A program made the position numbers and the translations under genes. A DNA stretch of 64,000 nucleotides from Amycolatopsis balhimycina FH 1894. Its GTDB lineage: Bacteria; Actinomycetota; Actinomycetes; Mycobacteriales; Pseudonocardiaceae. The notes under the pieces are model-generated. The model did no database searches. It was not told where the DNA came from and saw nothing but the letters and a program-made list of their open reading frames with translations. Where the stretch lies: the NCBI RefSeq assembly GCF_000384295.1, contig NZ_KB913037.1, positions 5,202,722 to 5,266,721 on the forward strand. Direction: 5' to 3'. This document shows positions 27,335 to 36,524 of this stretch, in pieces. How positions within the stretch are numbered: position 1 is the first letter of the stretch; every line of letters begins with the position of its first letter.

Positions 27335-28654
27335 ATGACCGAGAACCGCCCCAGCAAGCCGCAGAGCGGCCGCCACAGCCTCGACCCGCATCTCGAGCGG
27401 TACGCCGCGCGCACCGCCGGGATGACCGCCTCCGAGATCCGGGCGCTGTTCGCGGTGGCCAGCCGGCCCGAGGTCGTCTCGCTGGCCGGCGGCATGCCGA
27501 ACCTGGCGGCGCTCCCGCTCGACACGCTGTCCGCGCAGGTGGCGGAAATCATCGCCGAAGACGGTCTGGTGGCACTGCAGTACGGCTCGGCGCACGGCGT
27601 CCCGGTGCTGCGCGAGCAGATCTGCGAAATCATGGCCCTGGAGGGCATCAAAGCGCACCCGGACGACGTCGTGGTGACCGTCGGCTCGCAGATGGGCCTG
27701 GACATGGTCACGCGGCTGTTCTGCGACCCGGGTGACGTCGTGATCGCCGAGGGCCCCTCGTACGTCGGCGCGCTGGGCTCGTTCGCCGCGTACCAGGCGC
27801 AGGTCGTGCACGTGGCGATGGACGACCACGGCCTGGTGCCCGAACTCCTGCGCGAGGCGCTCGACCAGACCGAGAAGGCCGGCCGCCGGGTCAAGTTCCT
27901 CTACACGATCCCGAACTTCCACAACCCCGCCGGCGTCACGCTGGCCGTGGAGCGCCGCGCGGAGATCCTGGAGATCTGCCGCGACCACGGCGTCCTGGTC
28001 GTCGAAGACAACCCGTACGGGTTGCTCGGCTTCGACGGCCAGACCTACCCGGCGCTGCGGTCGGCCGACCCCGAGAACGTCGTGTACCTCGGCTCGTTCT
28101 CCAAGACGTTCGCTTCCGGCCTGCGCGTCGGCTGGGTGCTCGCGCCGCACGCCGTGCGCGAGAAGCTCGTGCTCGCCGCGGAGTCCGCGACGCTGTGCCC
28201 GCCGACGTTCAACCAGATGATCGTGTCGCGCTACCTGGCCACGCACGACTGGAAGGGCCAGATCAAGAAGTTCCGCGAGAACTACCGCGAGCGGCGCGAC
28301 GCGATCCTGTCCGCGCTCGACGAGCACCTGCCACCGGGCTGCACCTGGACCAAGCCGGACGGCGGCTTCTACGTCTGGGTGACGGTGCCGGAAGGCGTCG
28401 ACACCAAGGCGATGCTGCCGCGCGCGGTGACCGCGCGGGTGGCGTACGCGTCCGGAACCGGCTTCTACGCCGACGGCTTCGGCAGCCGGCAGATGCGGCT
28501 GTCCTACTGCTACCCCACGCCCGAGCGCATCACCGAGGGCGTGCGGCGGCTGGCCGGCGTGCTCGAGTCCGAAATGGACCTTGCCCGCACCTTCGGTAAC
28601 GTGGGCACGCGCCGGATCCGCGGGCCGCAGACACCTTCACCGGACACCGTTTGA
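27335..28654 (+). CDS. PLP-dependent aminotransferase (class I/II)
   Basis: The 439-residue fold-type I enzyme has the Schiff-base Lys257 in YLGSFSKTFASGLRVGW, PNFHNPAGVTL and the pocket residues EDNPYGLLGF. It resembles the 2-aminoadipate/aromatic aminotransferase branch related to MocR domains, but the DNA-binding part is absent. ATG 27335 is favoured because the conserved region begins soon after it (ERYAARTAGMTASEIR). The physiological amino acid cannot be told. The ligase-like gene lies 35 bp downstream. Confidence 0.92.
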   Translation: MTENRPSKPQSGRHSLDPHLERYAARTAGMTASEIRALFAVASRPEVVSLAGGMPNLAALPLDTLSAQVAEIIAEDGLVALQYGSAHGVPVLREQICEIMALEGIKAHPDDVVVTVGSQMGLDMVTRLFCDPGDVVIAEGPSYVGALGSFAAYQAQVVHVAMDDHGLVPELLREALDQTEKAGRRVKFLYTIPNFHNPAGVTLAVERRAEILEICRDHGVLVVEDNPYGLLGFDGQTYPALRSADPENVVYLGSFSKTFASGLRVGWVLAPHAVREKLVLAAESATLCPPTFNQMIVSRYLATHDWKGQIKKFRENYRERRDAILSALDEHLPPGCTWTKPDGGFYVWVTVPEGVDTKAMLPRAVTARVAYASGTGFYADGFGSRQMRLSYCYPTPERITEGVRRLAGVLESEMDLARTFGNVGTRRIRGPQTPSPDTV

Positions 28655-28689
28655 AACCGGAAGTCCGCAGTTACTAAGGAGTTTCTACG

Positions 28690-29634
28690 GTGGTCGACCG
28701 TACCGTTGCCGTGCTCGCCGGCGGGCTCTCGCACGAACGCGACATTTCTCTGAGGTCCGGCCGGCGGCTCTCGGCGGCGTTGAAGTCCGAGGGCTTCGAC
28801 ACCCACGAATGGGACACCGACGCCAGCCTGCTGGAGCGTCTGCGCACCCAGCGCCCGGACGCGGTGGTCGTCGCCCTGCACGGCGGCGAGGGTGAGAACG
28901 GCTCGGTGCAGACGGTCCTGGAGACGCTGGGCGTGCCGTTCGTCGGCACCGGCTCGCAGGGCTGCCGGCGAGCCTGGGACAAGCCCACCGCGAAGGCGCT
29001 GCTGGAGAACGCCGGGTTCGTGACGCCGGGCTGGGTGGTGCTGCCGCACAGCATGTTCCGCGAGCTGGGCGCGCAGGCGGTGCTCGACGCGATGGTGGAG
29101 CGCCTCGGCCTGCCCTTGATCCTCAAGCCGGACCAGGGCGGCTCCGCGCTCGGCACCCAGGTGGTGCGCGAGGCGGCGGAACTGCCGGCGGCGATGGTCG
29201 GCTGCTTCGCCTACGGCGACACGGTGCTCGCGGAGCGGTACGTGGAGGGCGTCGAGGTGGCCGTGACGGTCGTCGAAGGCGAGGACGGGCCCCAGGCCCT
29301 GCCCGCGGTCGAGATCGTGCCGGAGAGCGGCGTGTACGACTTCACGGCCCGCTACACCGCCGGCCTGACCGACTTCTTCACCCCGGCCCGGCTCGACGAC
29401 ACCGCGGCCAAGGCGGTGGCCGAGCTGGCCGTCGCCGCGCACCGCGTGATGGGGCTGCGCGACATTTCCCGCACCGACGCGATCGTCGCCGCGGACGGCA
29501 CGGTGAACTTCCTCGCCGTCAATCTGTCGCCGGGTCTCACCGAGACGTCGACGGTGCCGATGTCGATCGAAGCGGCCGGCAAGTCGCTCGGCGGTGTCTT
29601 CTCGGAGCTGATCTCGAGGGCGATCGCCCGCTGA
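28690..29634 (+). CDS. D-alanine-D-alanine ligase family protein
   Basis: The 314-residue ATP-grasp protein has the Ddl N-terminal pattern VAVLAGGLSHERDISL, ALHGGEGENGSVQ, the phosphate loop PDQGGSALG and the ending LAVNLSPGLTETS. In true D-Ala-D-Ala ligases the last motif begins E-x-N, with Glu and Asn binding Mg2+; here the Glu is Ala. The preceding RxD-F motif is also altered (RTDAIV). It may therefore have weak or different ligase activity. AAGGAG precedes GTG 28690, and a strong bidirectional terminator follows. Confidence 0.85.
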   Translation: MVDRTVAVLAGGLSHERDISLRSGRRLSAALKSEGFDTHEWDTDASLLERLRTQRPDAVVVALHGGEGENGSVQTVLETLGVPFVGTGSQGCRRAWDKPTAKALLENAGFVTPGWVVLPHSMFRELGAQAVLDAMVERLGLPLILKPDQGGSALGTQVVREAAELPAAMVGCFAYGDTVLAERYVEGVEVAVTVVEGEDGPQALPAVEIVPESGVYDFTARYTAGLTDFFTPARLDDTAAKAVAELAVAAHRVMGLRDISRTDAIVAADGTVNFLAVNLSPGLTETSTVPMSIEAAGKSLGGVFSELISRAIAR

Positions 29635-29647
29635 TCCCTGACACGCG

Positions 29648-29683
29648 AAAGGCCACTACGGATGACTCCGTGGTGGCCTTTTT
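29648..29683. terminator. Bidirectional terminator
   Basis: AAAGGCCACTACGGA pairs with TCCGTGGTGGCCTTT (one G-T pair) around a 4-nt loop, with T and A tracts on either side. It lies between the convergent ligase-like gene and parB. Confidence 0.9.
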
Positions 29684-29768
29684 CGTGCCGCGAAAGATCA
29701 TCACCCAGCGTGCTCTCCGCGGCTGCGATTCGCAATCATCACCGTGACGAAACGCCCTGGGGTGATCC

Positions 29769-30770
29769 CTAATCGGAATCCGGTGTCCGATTTGCCGTGT
29801 TCGCGTCGATGATCGAGACGATCCGCTCCAAGTCGTCGACCGAGCCGAACTCGAGCACGATCCGGCCCTTGCGCCGGCCGAGGTCGACCTTCACGCGGGT
29901 GTCGAACCTGTCCGAGAGCCGGTTCGCGAGCTCCTGCAACCCGGGCGCCTGGATCGGTTTGCGCGGCGCCGGCTTCGGCTTGGCCGGCTTCTCGCTCTTC
30001 TTGAGCGTGACGGCTTCCTCGGTCGCCCGGACCGACATGCCTTCCGCGATGATGCGGGCGGCGAGCTCTTCCTGGCTTTCGGCGTCCTCCAGCGACAGCA
30101 ACGCACGCGCGTGCCCGGCGGACAGGACGCCCGCGGCGACCCGCCGCTGCACCGGCAGGGGGAGCTTGAGGAGCCGGATCGTGTTGGTGATGACCGGACG
30201 GCTGCGGCCGATCCGGCTCGCCAGCTCCTCGTGGGTGACGGCGAACTCGTCGAGCAGCTGCTGGTACGCCGCCGCCTCTTCGAGGGGGTTCAGCTGGACG
30301 CGGTGGATGTTCTCCAGGAGCGCGTCGCGCAGCATCGACTCGTCGGCGGTCTGGCGGACGATCGCCGGGATCGCTTCGAGCTCCGCTTGCTGCGACGCCC
30401 GCAGCCGCCGCTCGCCCATGACGAGCTCGTACTCGTCGTTCCCGAGCTCGCGGACCACGATGGGCTGCATGAGCCCGAACTCGCGGATCGAGTGTTCGAG
30501 TTCGGCGAGCGCGTCCTCGTCGAAGACCTGGCGCGGCTGCTTCGGGTTCGGCTTGATCGAACCGACGGGGATCTCGCGGTAGACCGCACCGGCGACCTCG
30601 CCGCTGTGCTGCTTCGCCTGGCCGTTGGCCGCGAACCAGCCCTTGTCCTCGGCCGCCTTCTTGTCCGCCGCCGTCCCGTCGCCGGGCGCGGGCAGGGGAC
30701 CACCGCCGGTGGGTCCGGTCGGGATCAGGGCGGCGAGGCCGCGCCCCAGCCCTCCTCGACGCTCGGTCAT
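29769..30770 (-). CDS. parB: Chromosome partitioning protein ParB
   Basis: The 333-residue protein binds parS and spreads on origin DNA. It has an N-terminal ParA-contact segment ([12 protein letters not shown]), the CTP-binding ParB/Srx motifs ([27 protein letters not shown]), a helix-turn-helix ([23 protein letters not shown]) and a dimerisation C-terminus. ATG 30770 overlaps the parA stop by four bases. parS sites lie just upstream of parA. Confidence 0.98.
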   Translation of the reverse strand: MTERRGGLGRGLAALIPTGPTGGGPLPAPGDGTAADKKAAEDKGWFAANGQAKQHSGEVAGAVYREIPVGSIKPNPKQPRQVFDEDALAELEHSIREFGLMQPIVVRELGNDEYELVMGERRLRASQQAELEAIPAIVRQTADESMLRDALLENIHRVQLNPLEEAAAYQQLLDEFAVTHEELASRIGRSRPVITNTIRLLKLPLPVQRRVAAGVLSAGHARALLSLEDAESQEELAARIIAEGMSVRATEEAVTLKKSEKPAKPKPAPRKPIQAPGLQELANRLSDRFDTRVKVDLGRRKGRIVLEFGSVDDLERIVSIIDANTANRTPDSD

Positions 30771-31708
30771 GTCGAACTGCCCTCCATCTGTGCGCCGCGC
30801 TCGGCGATCTCCTTGGCCGCGTCGACGTAGCTCATCGCCCCACGCGAACCGGGATCGTAAGCCAGCACCGTCTGGCCGTATCCGGGTGCCTCGGACACCT
30901 TCACGCTGCGGGGGATGACGGTCTTCAGCACGGTGTCGCCGAAGTGGTTCCGCACCTCGTTCGTCACCTGGTCGGCCAGCTTGGTCCGGCCGTCGTACAT
31001 GGTGAGGAGGATCGTCGAGACGCGGAGTTCGCGGTTGAGGTGCTGCTGCACGAGTTCGATGTTGCTCAGCAGCTGCCCGAGACCTTCGAGGGCGTAGTAC
31101 TCGCACTGGATCGGGATGAGCACCTCCTGCGCGGCGACCATCGCGTTGACCGTCAGCAGACCGAGCGACGGCGGGCAATCGATGAGGACGTAGTCGACGC
31201 CGATCTCGTCGAGGATCTCCGAGGAGATGGCCTCCTTGAGCCGGGACTCGCGGGACGCCATCGAGACGAGCTCGATCTCGGCGCCGGCGAGGTCGATCGT
31301 CGCGGGGACGCAGAAGAGGTTGGGGGACTGCTCGGTCGGCTGGGCCGCCTCCGCGAGCGTCACCTCGCCGATGAGCACCTCGTAGATGGAGGGCGTCCCG
31401 GACCGGTGGTCGACGTCGAGCGCGGTGCTCGCGTTGCCCTGCGGGTCGAGGTCGACGACGAGCGTCTTGAGCCCATGGACGGCGAGCGCGGCGGCGAGGT
31501 TGACCGTGCTGGTGGTCTTGCCGACGCCGCCCTTCTGGTTGGCGACGGTCATCACGCGACGGCGACCAGGGCGGGGGAGCGTCCTTTCCGGGTGCAGCAG
31601 ACGCGCGGCGCGGGCGGCTTCTTCGGCGATCGGCGTCCAGCCCACGTCGTGGCTGGTCTCCGTGGAGTCGGACGGCGGGGGATTCACCGGTCTCGACACC
31701 TCCTCCAT
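30767..31708 (-). CDS. parA: Chromosome partitioning ATPase ParA
   Basis: The 313-residue Walker ATPase moves origin regions along the nucleoid with ParB. It has a deviant Walker [15 protein letters not shown], Walker A' [12 protein letters not shown] and Walker [13 protein letters not shown]. The first 50 residues are a flexible extension (an alternative start would be inside it). It lies between rsmG and parB in a leftward operon. Confidence 0.98.
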   Translation of the reverse strand: MEEVSRPVNPPPSDSTETSHDVGWTPIAEEAARAARLLHPERTLPRPGRRRVMTVANQKGGVGKTTSTVNLAAALAVHGLKTLVVDLDPQGNASTALDVDHRSGTPSIYEVLIGEVTLAEAAQPTEQSPNLFCVPATIDLAGAEIELVSMASRESRLKEAISSEILDEIGVDYVLIDCPPSLGLLTVNAMVAAQEVLIPIQCEYYALEGLGQLLSNIELVQQHLNRELRVSTILLTMYDGRTKLADQVTNEVRNHFGDTVLKTVIPRSVKVSEAPGYGQTVLAYDPGSRGAMSYVDAAKEIAERGAQMEGSST

Positions 31709-31739
31709 CTAGACGTCTGGTCGGTGGTCGAGTCGCGTC

Positions 31740-31753
31740 GTTTCACGTGGAAC
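31740..31753. promoter_or_regulatory. parS site
   Basis: GTTTCACGTGGAAC lies in the gap between rsmG and parA and matches the bacterial parS palindrome. Confidence 0.9.
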
Positions 31754-31764
31754 ATCGCGACTCG

Positions 31765-32457
31765 TTAACGCTTCCTGCTCCGCGCCTTCGGCTTGCCCGG
31801 CGCCGTCTTCGACGGCAGGCGACGGATCTTCACGACCGTGCTGGGGACCTCGAGCACAGCCGCACCGCACTCGACGATCAGCGGATCGGCACCGCCGGCC
31901 TCGCGGATGGCAGCGCCGTCCCGATCGATCTCGTCCGCCGCGCTGGCACCTTTGAGGGCGACCAGGAAGCCGTCGGGACGGACGAGCGGCAGGCACCAGT
32001 CCGCGAGCTTGGCGAGCGGGGCGACCGCGCGAGCGGTGACGATGTCGGCGCCACCGAGCTGCTCACGCACAGGCCGCTCCTCCGCGCGTCCACGGACGAT
32101 GGTAATCGGGAGTTCCAGCTTCTCGGCGACCTCGGCCAGCCAGTCCACCCGGCGGGCCATCGGTTCGAGCAGAACGATATCGAGGTCCGGTCGCGCGATC
32201 GCCAGCGGTACTCCCGGAAGCCCCGCCCCCGACCCGACGTCGACGACGCGAGCCCCTGGGGGCAGCTGCTCGCCGATCACCGCCGAGTTGAGCACGTGCC
32301 GTTCCCACAGCCGCTCGACTTCCCGGGGTCCGATCAGGCCACGCTCGACGCCGTGGCGCTCCAGGAGTTCGACGTACCCGGCCGCTTGGTCGACGTGCTC
32401 ACCGAACACTCGCTCCGCCGCGGCTCGCACCGCCGCGGCGGCCTGCTCCAAGCTCAC
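31765..32457 (-). CDS. rsmG: 16S rRNA (guanine-N7)-methyltransferase RsmG
   Basis: The 230-residue methyltransferase modifies G527 of 16S rRNA. Motif I is VVDVGSGAGLPGVPLAI and the family motif ADIVTARAVAPL is present. A basic C-terminal tail (APGKPKARSRKR) may bind RNA. Loss of this gene (gidB) gives low-level streptomycin resistance in other bacteria. It starts with GTG just left of a parS site. Confidence 0.96.
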   Translation of the reverse strand: MSLEQAAAAVRAAAERVFGEHVDQAAGYVELLERHGVERGLIGPREVERLWERHVLNSAVIGEQLPPGARVVDVGSGAGLPGVPLAIARPDLDIVLLEPMARRVDWLAEVAEKLELPITIVRGRAEERPVREQLGGADIVTARAVAPLAKLADWCLPLVRPDGFLVALKGASAADEIDRDGAAIREAGGADPLIVECGAAVLEVPSTVVKIRRLPSKTAPGKPKARSRKR

Positions 32458-32479
32458 TCCGCCTGCTCCTCGTCCGCCG

Positions 32480-32493
32480 GTTTCACGTGAAAC
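32480..32493. promoter_or_regulatory. parS site (perfect palindrome)
   Basis: GTTTCACGTGAAAC is the exact consensus palindrome, 22 bp upstream of the rsmG start. Confidence 0.93.
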
Positions 32494-32549
32494 CGCGCTC
32501 GCTCGATTGTCCCCGATGTCGAGGCGAAAACGAGCCGACAGACCGCAGA

Positions 32550-32588
32550 TGTGGACAACTCCACTCAGGCGGCCGCCGCTGTGGACGG
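32550..32588. promoter_or_regulatory. DnaA-box-like pair beside parS
   Basis: TGTGGACAA (32550-32558, reverse of TTGTCCACA) and TGTGGACGG (32580-32588) lie between two parS sites in the short gap upstream of rsmG. Confidence 0.5.
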
Positions 32589-32601
32589 TTCCACGTGAAA
32601 C
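32588..32601. promoter_or_regulatory. parS site (variant)
   Basis: GTTCCACGTGAAAC differs from the palindrome at one base and is the third site of the cluster beside parAB. Confidence 0.8.
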
Positions 32602-32602
32602 A

Positions 32603-33145
32603 TCACGTGTGTAATTCGCTCGGCCGAGGCCGGGCGTTGCCCAGCCGGATGCCGCTGAAGCCCAGCGAGCTGTCCGCCACCGCGTCGACGAACGGCCACA
32701 GGTTCGGCAGCACCCTCAGCTCGATGCCGGCCTCCTCGTGCCACGCCAGCAGATCACCGACCGGCTCCGGCGGTCCGAGCGGAGCCACCGGCTCGGTCGC
32801 GACGACAGCATGAGCGTGCGTACCGAAGGGCCGGAACGACGCCGCCGCGAACCGGTAGGCGAACAGCCGCACGGTGCGCATCGCCTCCAGCCAGCCGTAC
32901 TCGATCGCGTGCACGCGATCGACGCCGGGGCCGAGGAGTGATCGATCCTCGGGGGAGGTCTCCACCGTCGCCCAAGCCATCGCGCGCGGACACTGGCGCG
33001 GGAACCAGTAGTCCGGCGCCCGGTCCGCGCCGACCGCCCAGACGTACGCCTCCGGCTGTCGCGCGGTCGCCGCGACGTGTGGCTCGAAGCGGGTGATCGC
33101 CGGGTCCTCCGAGAAGTGGAGGACCTCACCGGGCGCGGGACGCAT
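32603..33145 (-). CDS. DUF6886 family protein
   Basis: The 180-residue conserved protein opens MRPAPGEVLHFSEDPAITRF and contains AVGADRAPDYWFPRQCPRA, both typical of the DUF6886 family as I know it. No catalytic function is known. ATG 33145 is preferred to the GTG nine bases upstream because the family usually starts MRPxPG. A terminator separates it from the jag operon upstream, so it has its own promoter. Confidence 0.8.
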   Translation of the reverse strand: MRPAPGEVLHFSEDPAITRFEPHVAATARQPEAYVWAVGADRAPDYWFPRQCPRAMAWATVETSPEDRSLLGPGVDRVHAIEYGWLEAMRTVRLFAYRFAAASFRPFGTHAHAVVATEPVAPLGPPEPVGDLLAWHEEAGIELRVLPNLWPFVDAVADSSLGFSGIRLGNARPRPSELHT

Positions 33146-33167
33146 GAGCAACACCTAGCACACAAAG

Positions 33168-33204
33168 AAGCGGCCCCACCCGAACCAGTCGGGTGGGGCC
33201 GCTT
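33168..33204 (-). terminator. Terminator after the rpmH-jag operon
   Basis: AAGCGGCCCCACCCGA pairs perfectly with TCGGGTGGGGCCGCTT around loop ACCAG, 13 bp downstream of the jag stop. Confidence 0.88.
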
Positions 33205-33217
33205 CGGCAACCGGGTC

Positions 33218-33778
33218 TCAGGACTCCGGGAAGATCACCACGCGGCGCTTCGGGTCCTCGCCCTCGCTCTCGCTGGTGACTCCGGAGACCGTCGCCACCG
33301 CGTCGTGGACCACCTTGCGCTCGAACGGGCTCATCGGCTGCAGCCGCACCCGCTCGCCGCTCTTCAGGACCGACTCCGCCGTCGAACTGCCGAGCTCGCG
33401 CAGCTCCTCACGGCGGTCCGCACGCCAGCCCGCGATGTCCAGCATCAGCCGGCTGCGGGAGCCGGTCTCCTGCTGGACCGCCAGGCGGGTCAGCTCCTGC
33501 AGCGCCTCGAGCACCGTGCCGCGCGGGCCGACGAGCTTCTCGAGGTCTTCGCCACCGTCGATGCTCACGATCGCGCGGCCGGCTTCCACGTCCAGGTCGA
33601 TGTCACCGTCGTAGTCGAGCAGATCGAGCAGGCGCTCGAGGTAGTCGCCGGCGATGTCACCCTCTTGCACGAGGATGTCGTCGCCACCGCCCGCCTTCTG
33701 TTCGCCCGCCTCGTCGGCGGCCGGCTCCGGGGTCACGTCGTCCTGATCGGCTTCGATCGTGTCGATCGTCTCCGACAT
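33218..33778 (-). CDS. jag: Jag/KhpB RNA-binding protein (KH-R3H)
   Basis: The 186-residue protein has an acidic N-terminus, a KH-like domain (VGPRGTVLEALQELTRLAV) and a C-terminal R3H domain (PMSPFERKVVHDAVATVSGV). It binds RNA and is linked to cell-wall growth in other Gram-positive bacteria. Two adjacent ATGs exist; 33778 gives a 7-nt spacing to AGGAG. It is the last gene of the operon and follows yidC. Confidence 0.95.
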   Translation of the reverse strand: MSETIDTIEADQDDVTPEPAADEAGEQKAGGGDDILVQEGDIAGDYLERLLDLLDYDGDIDLDVEAGRAIVSIDGGEDLEKLVGPRGTVLEALQELTRLAVQQETGSRSRLMLDIAGWRADRREELRELGSSTAESVLKSGERVRLQPMSPFERKVVHDAVATVSGVTSESEGEDPKRRVVIFPES

Positions 33779-33807
33779 CATTCGTCTCCTCTCCGAACCG
33801 GTCGCGC

Positions 33808-34956
33808 TCAGCGGCGCTTCCGGCCCGACTTCCTGGTCGAGTCTTTGAGAAGGCCCGGCACGCCGGTGCCGTTGTCCTTCGAGCCGTTCTGGCTGCCTGC
33901 GTCGGCCGAGGCCGGTTCCGCCGCGGTCGCGCCGTCCGCCTTGGCGGCGGCGGCTGCTGCGGCCGCCTCCGCCGGCGTGGTCTGCGCGAAGCCGTGGGCC
34001 GAGCCCGCCTTCGTGACCTTCTTCTGGGAGCCGGTCTGGGCGGGCTGGTTCTTCTTCTGCTGGACCGGCTTCTGACCGACCTTCGGCGCGGTCGGCTTCT
34101 GGCCCGGCTTCGGCCCGAGCGTCGCGCGCTTCTCGGCGGCCTCCGCCTTGCGGGCCGCCTCTTCCTTGTCGATCTTCGTGTAGACGAGCCGCTGCTGCAT
34201 CAGGGTCCAGCCGTTGTTCGCCAGCCAGTAGAAGAGGAGGCCGAGCGGGAACAGCGCACCGAAGACGAGCACACCGAGCGGGAAGATGTACATCGTCAGC
34301 TTGTTCATGATCGCGGTCTGCGGGGTGGCCGACGCGGCGTTCTGGCGGGCCACCGAGTGCCGCGCGGTGAGGTGCGTGGCGATCGACGCGACGATCATCA
34401 GGGGCAGCGCGACCGGGAGGACGCCCCACTGGAAGCCGACGTTCGTGGCTCCACCGCTGACGACGCCGACGCCGTTGTAGACGGCCTCGCCGAGGTTGAC
34501 CCCGAACAGCTTCGCGTTGACGTAGGACTGGACGTCGTGCTGGGTGAAGAAGTAGTTCTCGGTCTTCGGCCCGCCACCGGGCGGCGGCATCGTGAACGCG
34601 CGGAGCACGTGGTTCAGGCCGATGAAGACCGGGATCTGAAGCAGCATCGGCAGGCAGCTGCCCAGCGGGTTGACGCCGTGCTCCTTCTGGAGCTTCTGCA
34701 TCTCCGCGGCTTGGCGCTGCCGGTCGCTCGCGTACTTCTTCTGGATCTTCTTCATTTCCGGCGCGAAGTCCTGCATCTTCTTCATCGACCGGACCTGGTT
34801 CACGAACGGCTTGAACATGATGCCGCGCACGGTGAACGTCAGGAAGATGATGCCGAGGATCCACGCGATCGCCGAGGCTTCCCCGAAGACCAGGCCGAAG
34901 ACCTTGTGCCAACACCAGAGGATGAAGGACACGGGGTAGTAGATGAAATCGAGCAC
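33808..34956 (-). CDS. yidC: Membrane protein insertase YidC
   Basis: The 382-residue insertase has about five hydrophobic segments (FILWCWHKVFG, the helix after MKKMQDFAPEMKKIQKKY, LLQIPVFIGLNHVLRAF, WGVLPVALPLMIVASIA, YIFPLGVLVFGALFPLGLLF) and a long Lys/Ala-rich cytoplasmic tail from about residue 275. It inserts proteins into the membrane alone or with SecYEG. It starts with GTG 5 nt after the yidD stop. Confidence 0.97.
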   Translation of the reverse strand: MLDFIYYPVSFILWCWHKVFGLVFGEASAIAWILGIIFLTFTVRGIMFKPFVNQVRSMKKMQDFAPEMKKIQKKYASDRQRQAAEMQKLQKEHGVNPLGSCLPMLLQIPVFIGLNHVLRAFTMPPPGGGPKTENYFFTQHDVQSYVNAKLFGVNLGEAVYNGVGVVSGGATNVGFQWGVLPVALPLMIVASIATHLTARHSVARQNAASATPQTAIMNKLTMYIFPLGVLVFGALFPLGLLFYWLANNGWTLMQQRLVYTKIDKEEAARKAEAAEKRATLGPKPGQKPTAPKVGQKPVQQKKNQPAQTGSQKKVTKAGSAHGFAQTTPAEAAAAAAAAKADGATAAEPASADAGSQNGSKDNGTGVPGLLKDSTRKSGRKRR

Positions 34957-34961
34957 TGCTG

Positions 34962-35327
34962 CTACTCCTCGATCGGTGTTTCAGGTCTGCGGTGACGCCA
35001 CGAGAACGGCTCGGGCACAGGGTCGCGGCCGGGCGGCGTCCAGGGGCCGCAACGCAGCAGCCGGCGCAGCGCGAGGTAGGAGCCGCGGCCGGCACCGTGC
35101 CGGGTGAGGGCTTCGACTGCGTACGCGCTGCAGCTCGGGTAGAACCGGCAAGCCGGCGGCAGGAAGGGCGAGATCGCCTTGCGGTAGAGCTTGATGGGGA
35201 GCAGCAGCACCCAGGCGACCGGTCCGGGCCTCGGTTCGACGACGTCGTCGAAGTCGTGCCCGGAGTGGCCGTGCTCGGAGTGGTCGTGGGCTGAGTCGTG
35301 CTCGGGGTTGGCTCGCATGCCGGTCAC
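34962..35327 (-). CDS. yidD: Membrane protein insertion efficiency factor YidD
   Basis: The 121-residue protein carries the YidD signature ([23 protein letters not shown]) after a His/Asp-rich N-terminus ([15 protein letters not shown]) that could bind metal and is longer than usual. GTG 35327 overlaps the rnpA stop by four bases; ATG 35318 is the alternative. It assists YidC-dependent insertion. Confidence 0.93.
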   Translation of the reverse strand: MTGMRANPEHDSAHDHSEHGHSGHDFDDVVEPRPGPVAWVLLLPIKLYRKAISPFLPPACRFYPSCSAYAVEALTRHGAGRGSYLALRRLLRCGPWTPPGRDPVPEPFSWRHRRPETPIEE

Positions 35328-35758
35328 ACCGCTGATCCGTGGTCGGGGGCCGCGTCCGCGGGACGCGTCGGGCGGAGGACATCCCCGGCCGGACGGTGCG
35401 ACGACAGAAGCCCCAGCCGACGCAACGCGGCGTCGAGATCGGATCCCAGCTCGGCGCTGGACGCGGTCGACGACGGTGGCAATGCCCGTACGACCAACGA
35501 AGTGCCGGCGGGCAGTGTTCCGAGTCTGGCCGAAACGAGATGACGCAACCGGCGGGTGACTCGGTGGCGGACCACCGAGTTCCCGACGGCCTTGCTCACC
35601 ACAAAACCCGCCCTGGCCGCCGACGGTGGATCGGCGGCCATGGACGGGTCCGTGGTGAGCGCGTGGACGACGAGGCGGCGCCTGCCTGCCCTGGAGCCGC
35701 GACGGAGAACCACGCGGAAATCCTCACTCCGCCGCAGACGTGCGGCAGCCGGCAGCAC
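35324..35758 (-). CDS. rnpA: Ribonuclease P protein component
   Basis: The 144-residue basic protein assists the RNase P ribozyme in tRNA 5' maturation. It shows the RNR-type motif ([20 protein letters not shown]) and an N-terminal [14 protein letters not shown]. It lies 21 bp after rpmH and overlaps yidD. Confidence 0.95.
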   Translation of the reverse strand: MLPAAARLRRSEDFRVVLRRGSRAGRRRLVVHALTTDPSMAADPPSAARAGFVVSKAVGNSVVRHRVTRRLRHLVSARLGTLPAGTSLVVRALPPSSTASSAELGSDLDAALRRLGLLSSHRPAGDVLRPTRPADAAPDHGSAV

Positions 35759-35779
35759 GGCGCGCCTCGATCGGGGCGA

Positions 35780-35923
35780 TCAGGCGGACAGCGCGCCGCG
35801 GCCCTTGCGACGGCGGGCCGCCAGGATGGCCCGGCCGGCGCGGGTCCGCATGCGCAAGCGGAACCCGTGGGTCTTCGCGCGGCGGCGGTTGTTCGGCTGG
35901 AAGGTGCGCTTACCCTTGCTCAC
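35780..35923 (-). CDS. rpmH: 50S ribosomal protein L34
   Basis: The 47-residue protein starts at GTG 35923 with AGGAG upstream and reads [20 protein letters not shown] onward, the standard actinobacterial L34. It opens the leftward operon rpmH-rnpA-yidD-yidC-jag and diverges from dnaA. Confidence 0.97.
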   Translation of the reverse strand: MSKGKRTFQPNNRRRAKTHGFRLRMRTRAGRAILAARRRKGRGALSA

Positions 35924-36524
35924 TGCTTCTCCTGTGTCTCGCGGTGTCGTGTCCCCGCCCGGCCCGGGAAGAATTCCTTCCCCGCCTGGCGTGTCGTGCG
36001 GGCGCACGGCAGTCTCTGGTGTCTCCTACCAACGTGTGGCCTCGTCACGACGAGCGACGACAACGTGGGCACGCGAAACGCACCCGTCGCATACGGGAGA
36101 CCTTACGAGGGTACGCACCCCCGTCGGGCGGCCGGTAAGCACCCCCTCGGCCACCGTACGCGACGGGCGAGCGGGCCCGCGATCGTCGACGCCGCGGCAC
36201 CGAATGGCAACGCGGCGTACACCGTGAAATGCTTGCGGCCCAGGATGCCTTGTGGCCGCGAGCAGGGCTTGTTAGCGTGCCTCTCTCGGGTCACCGGTCG
36301 AGGTGCACGAGTATCCGGGTGGTGGAGTGCCCACCGGCGTACGACGAGCCCGCAGGTGGCGGCACCGCGGGTCGCCGTACATTAGTGCACAGCTGTGGAC
36401 AACTATGTGGATATTCGCTGTGCCGGTGCGCGGACAGGCTCCCTGTGATCGCCGGGTGGAGTGACCAGGGCGTTCCGGGAGCGGATCGGCCGTCCACGCC
36501 GACGAGGGGAGGGGAGCCAGACAG
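35924..36524. promoter_or_regulatory. rpmH/dnaA divergent regulatory region
   Basis: This 601-bp gap has no gene. It must hold the promoters of both rpmH and dnaA, though I cannot place them with confidence. TGTGGACAA (36394-36402, reverse of TTGTCCACA) and TGTGGATAT (36406-36414) are DnaA-box-like sites about 120 bp before dnaA, consistent with autoregulation. GGGGAGGGGAG precedes the dnaA start. Confidence 0.6.
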
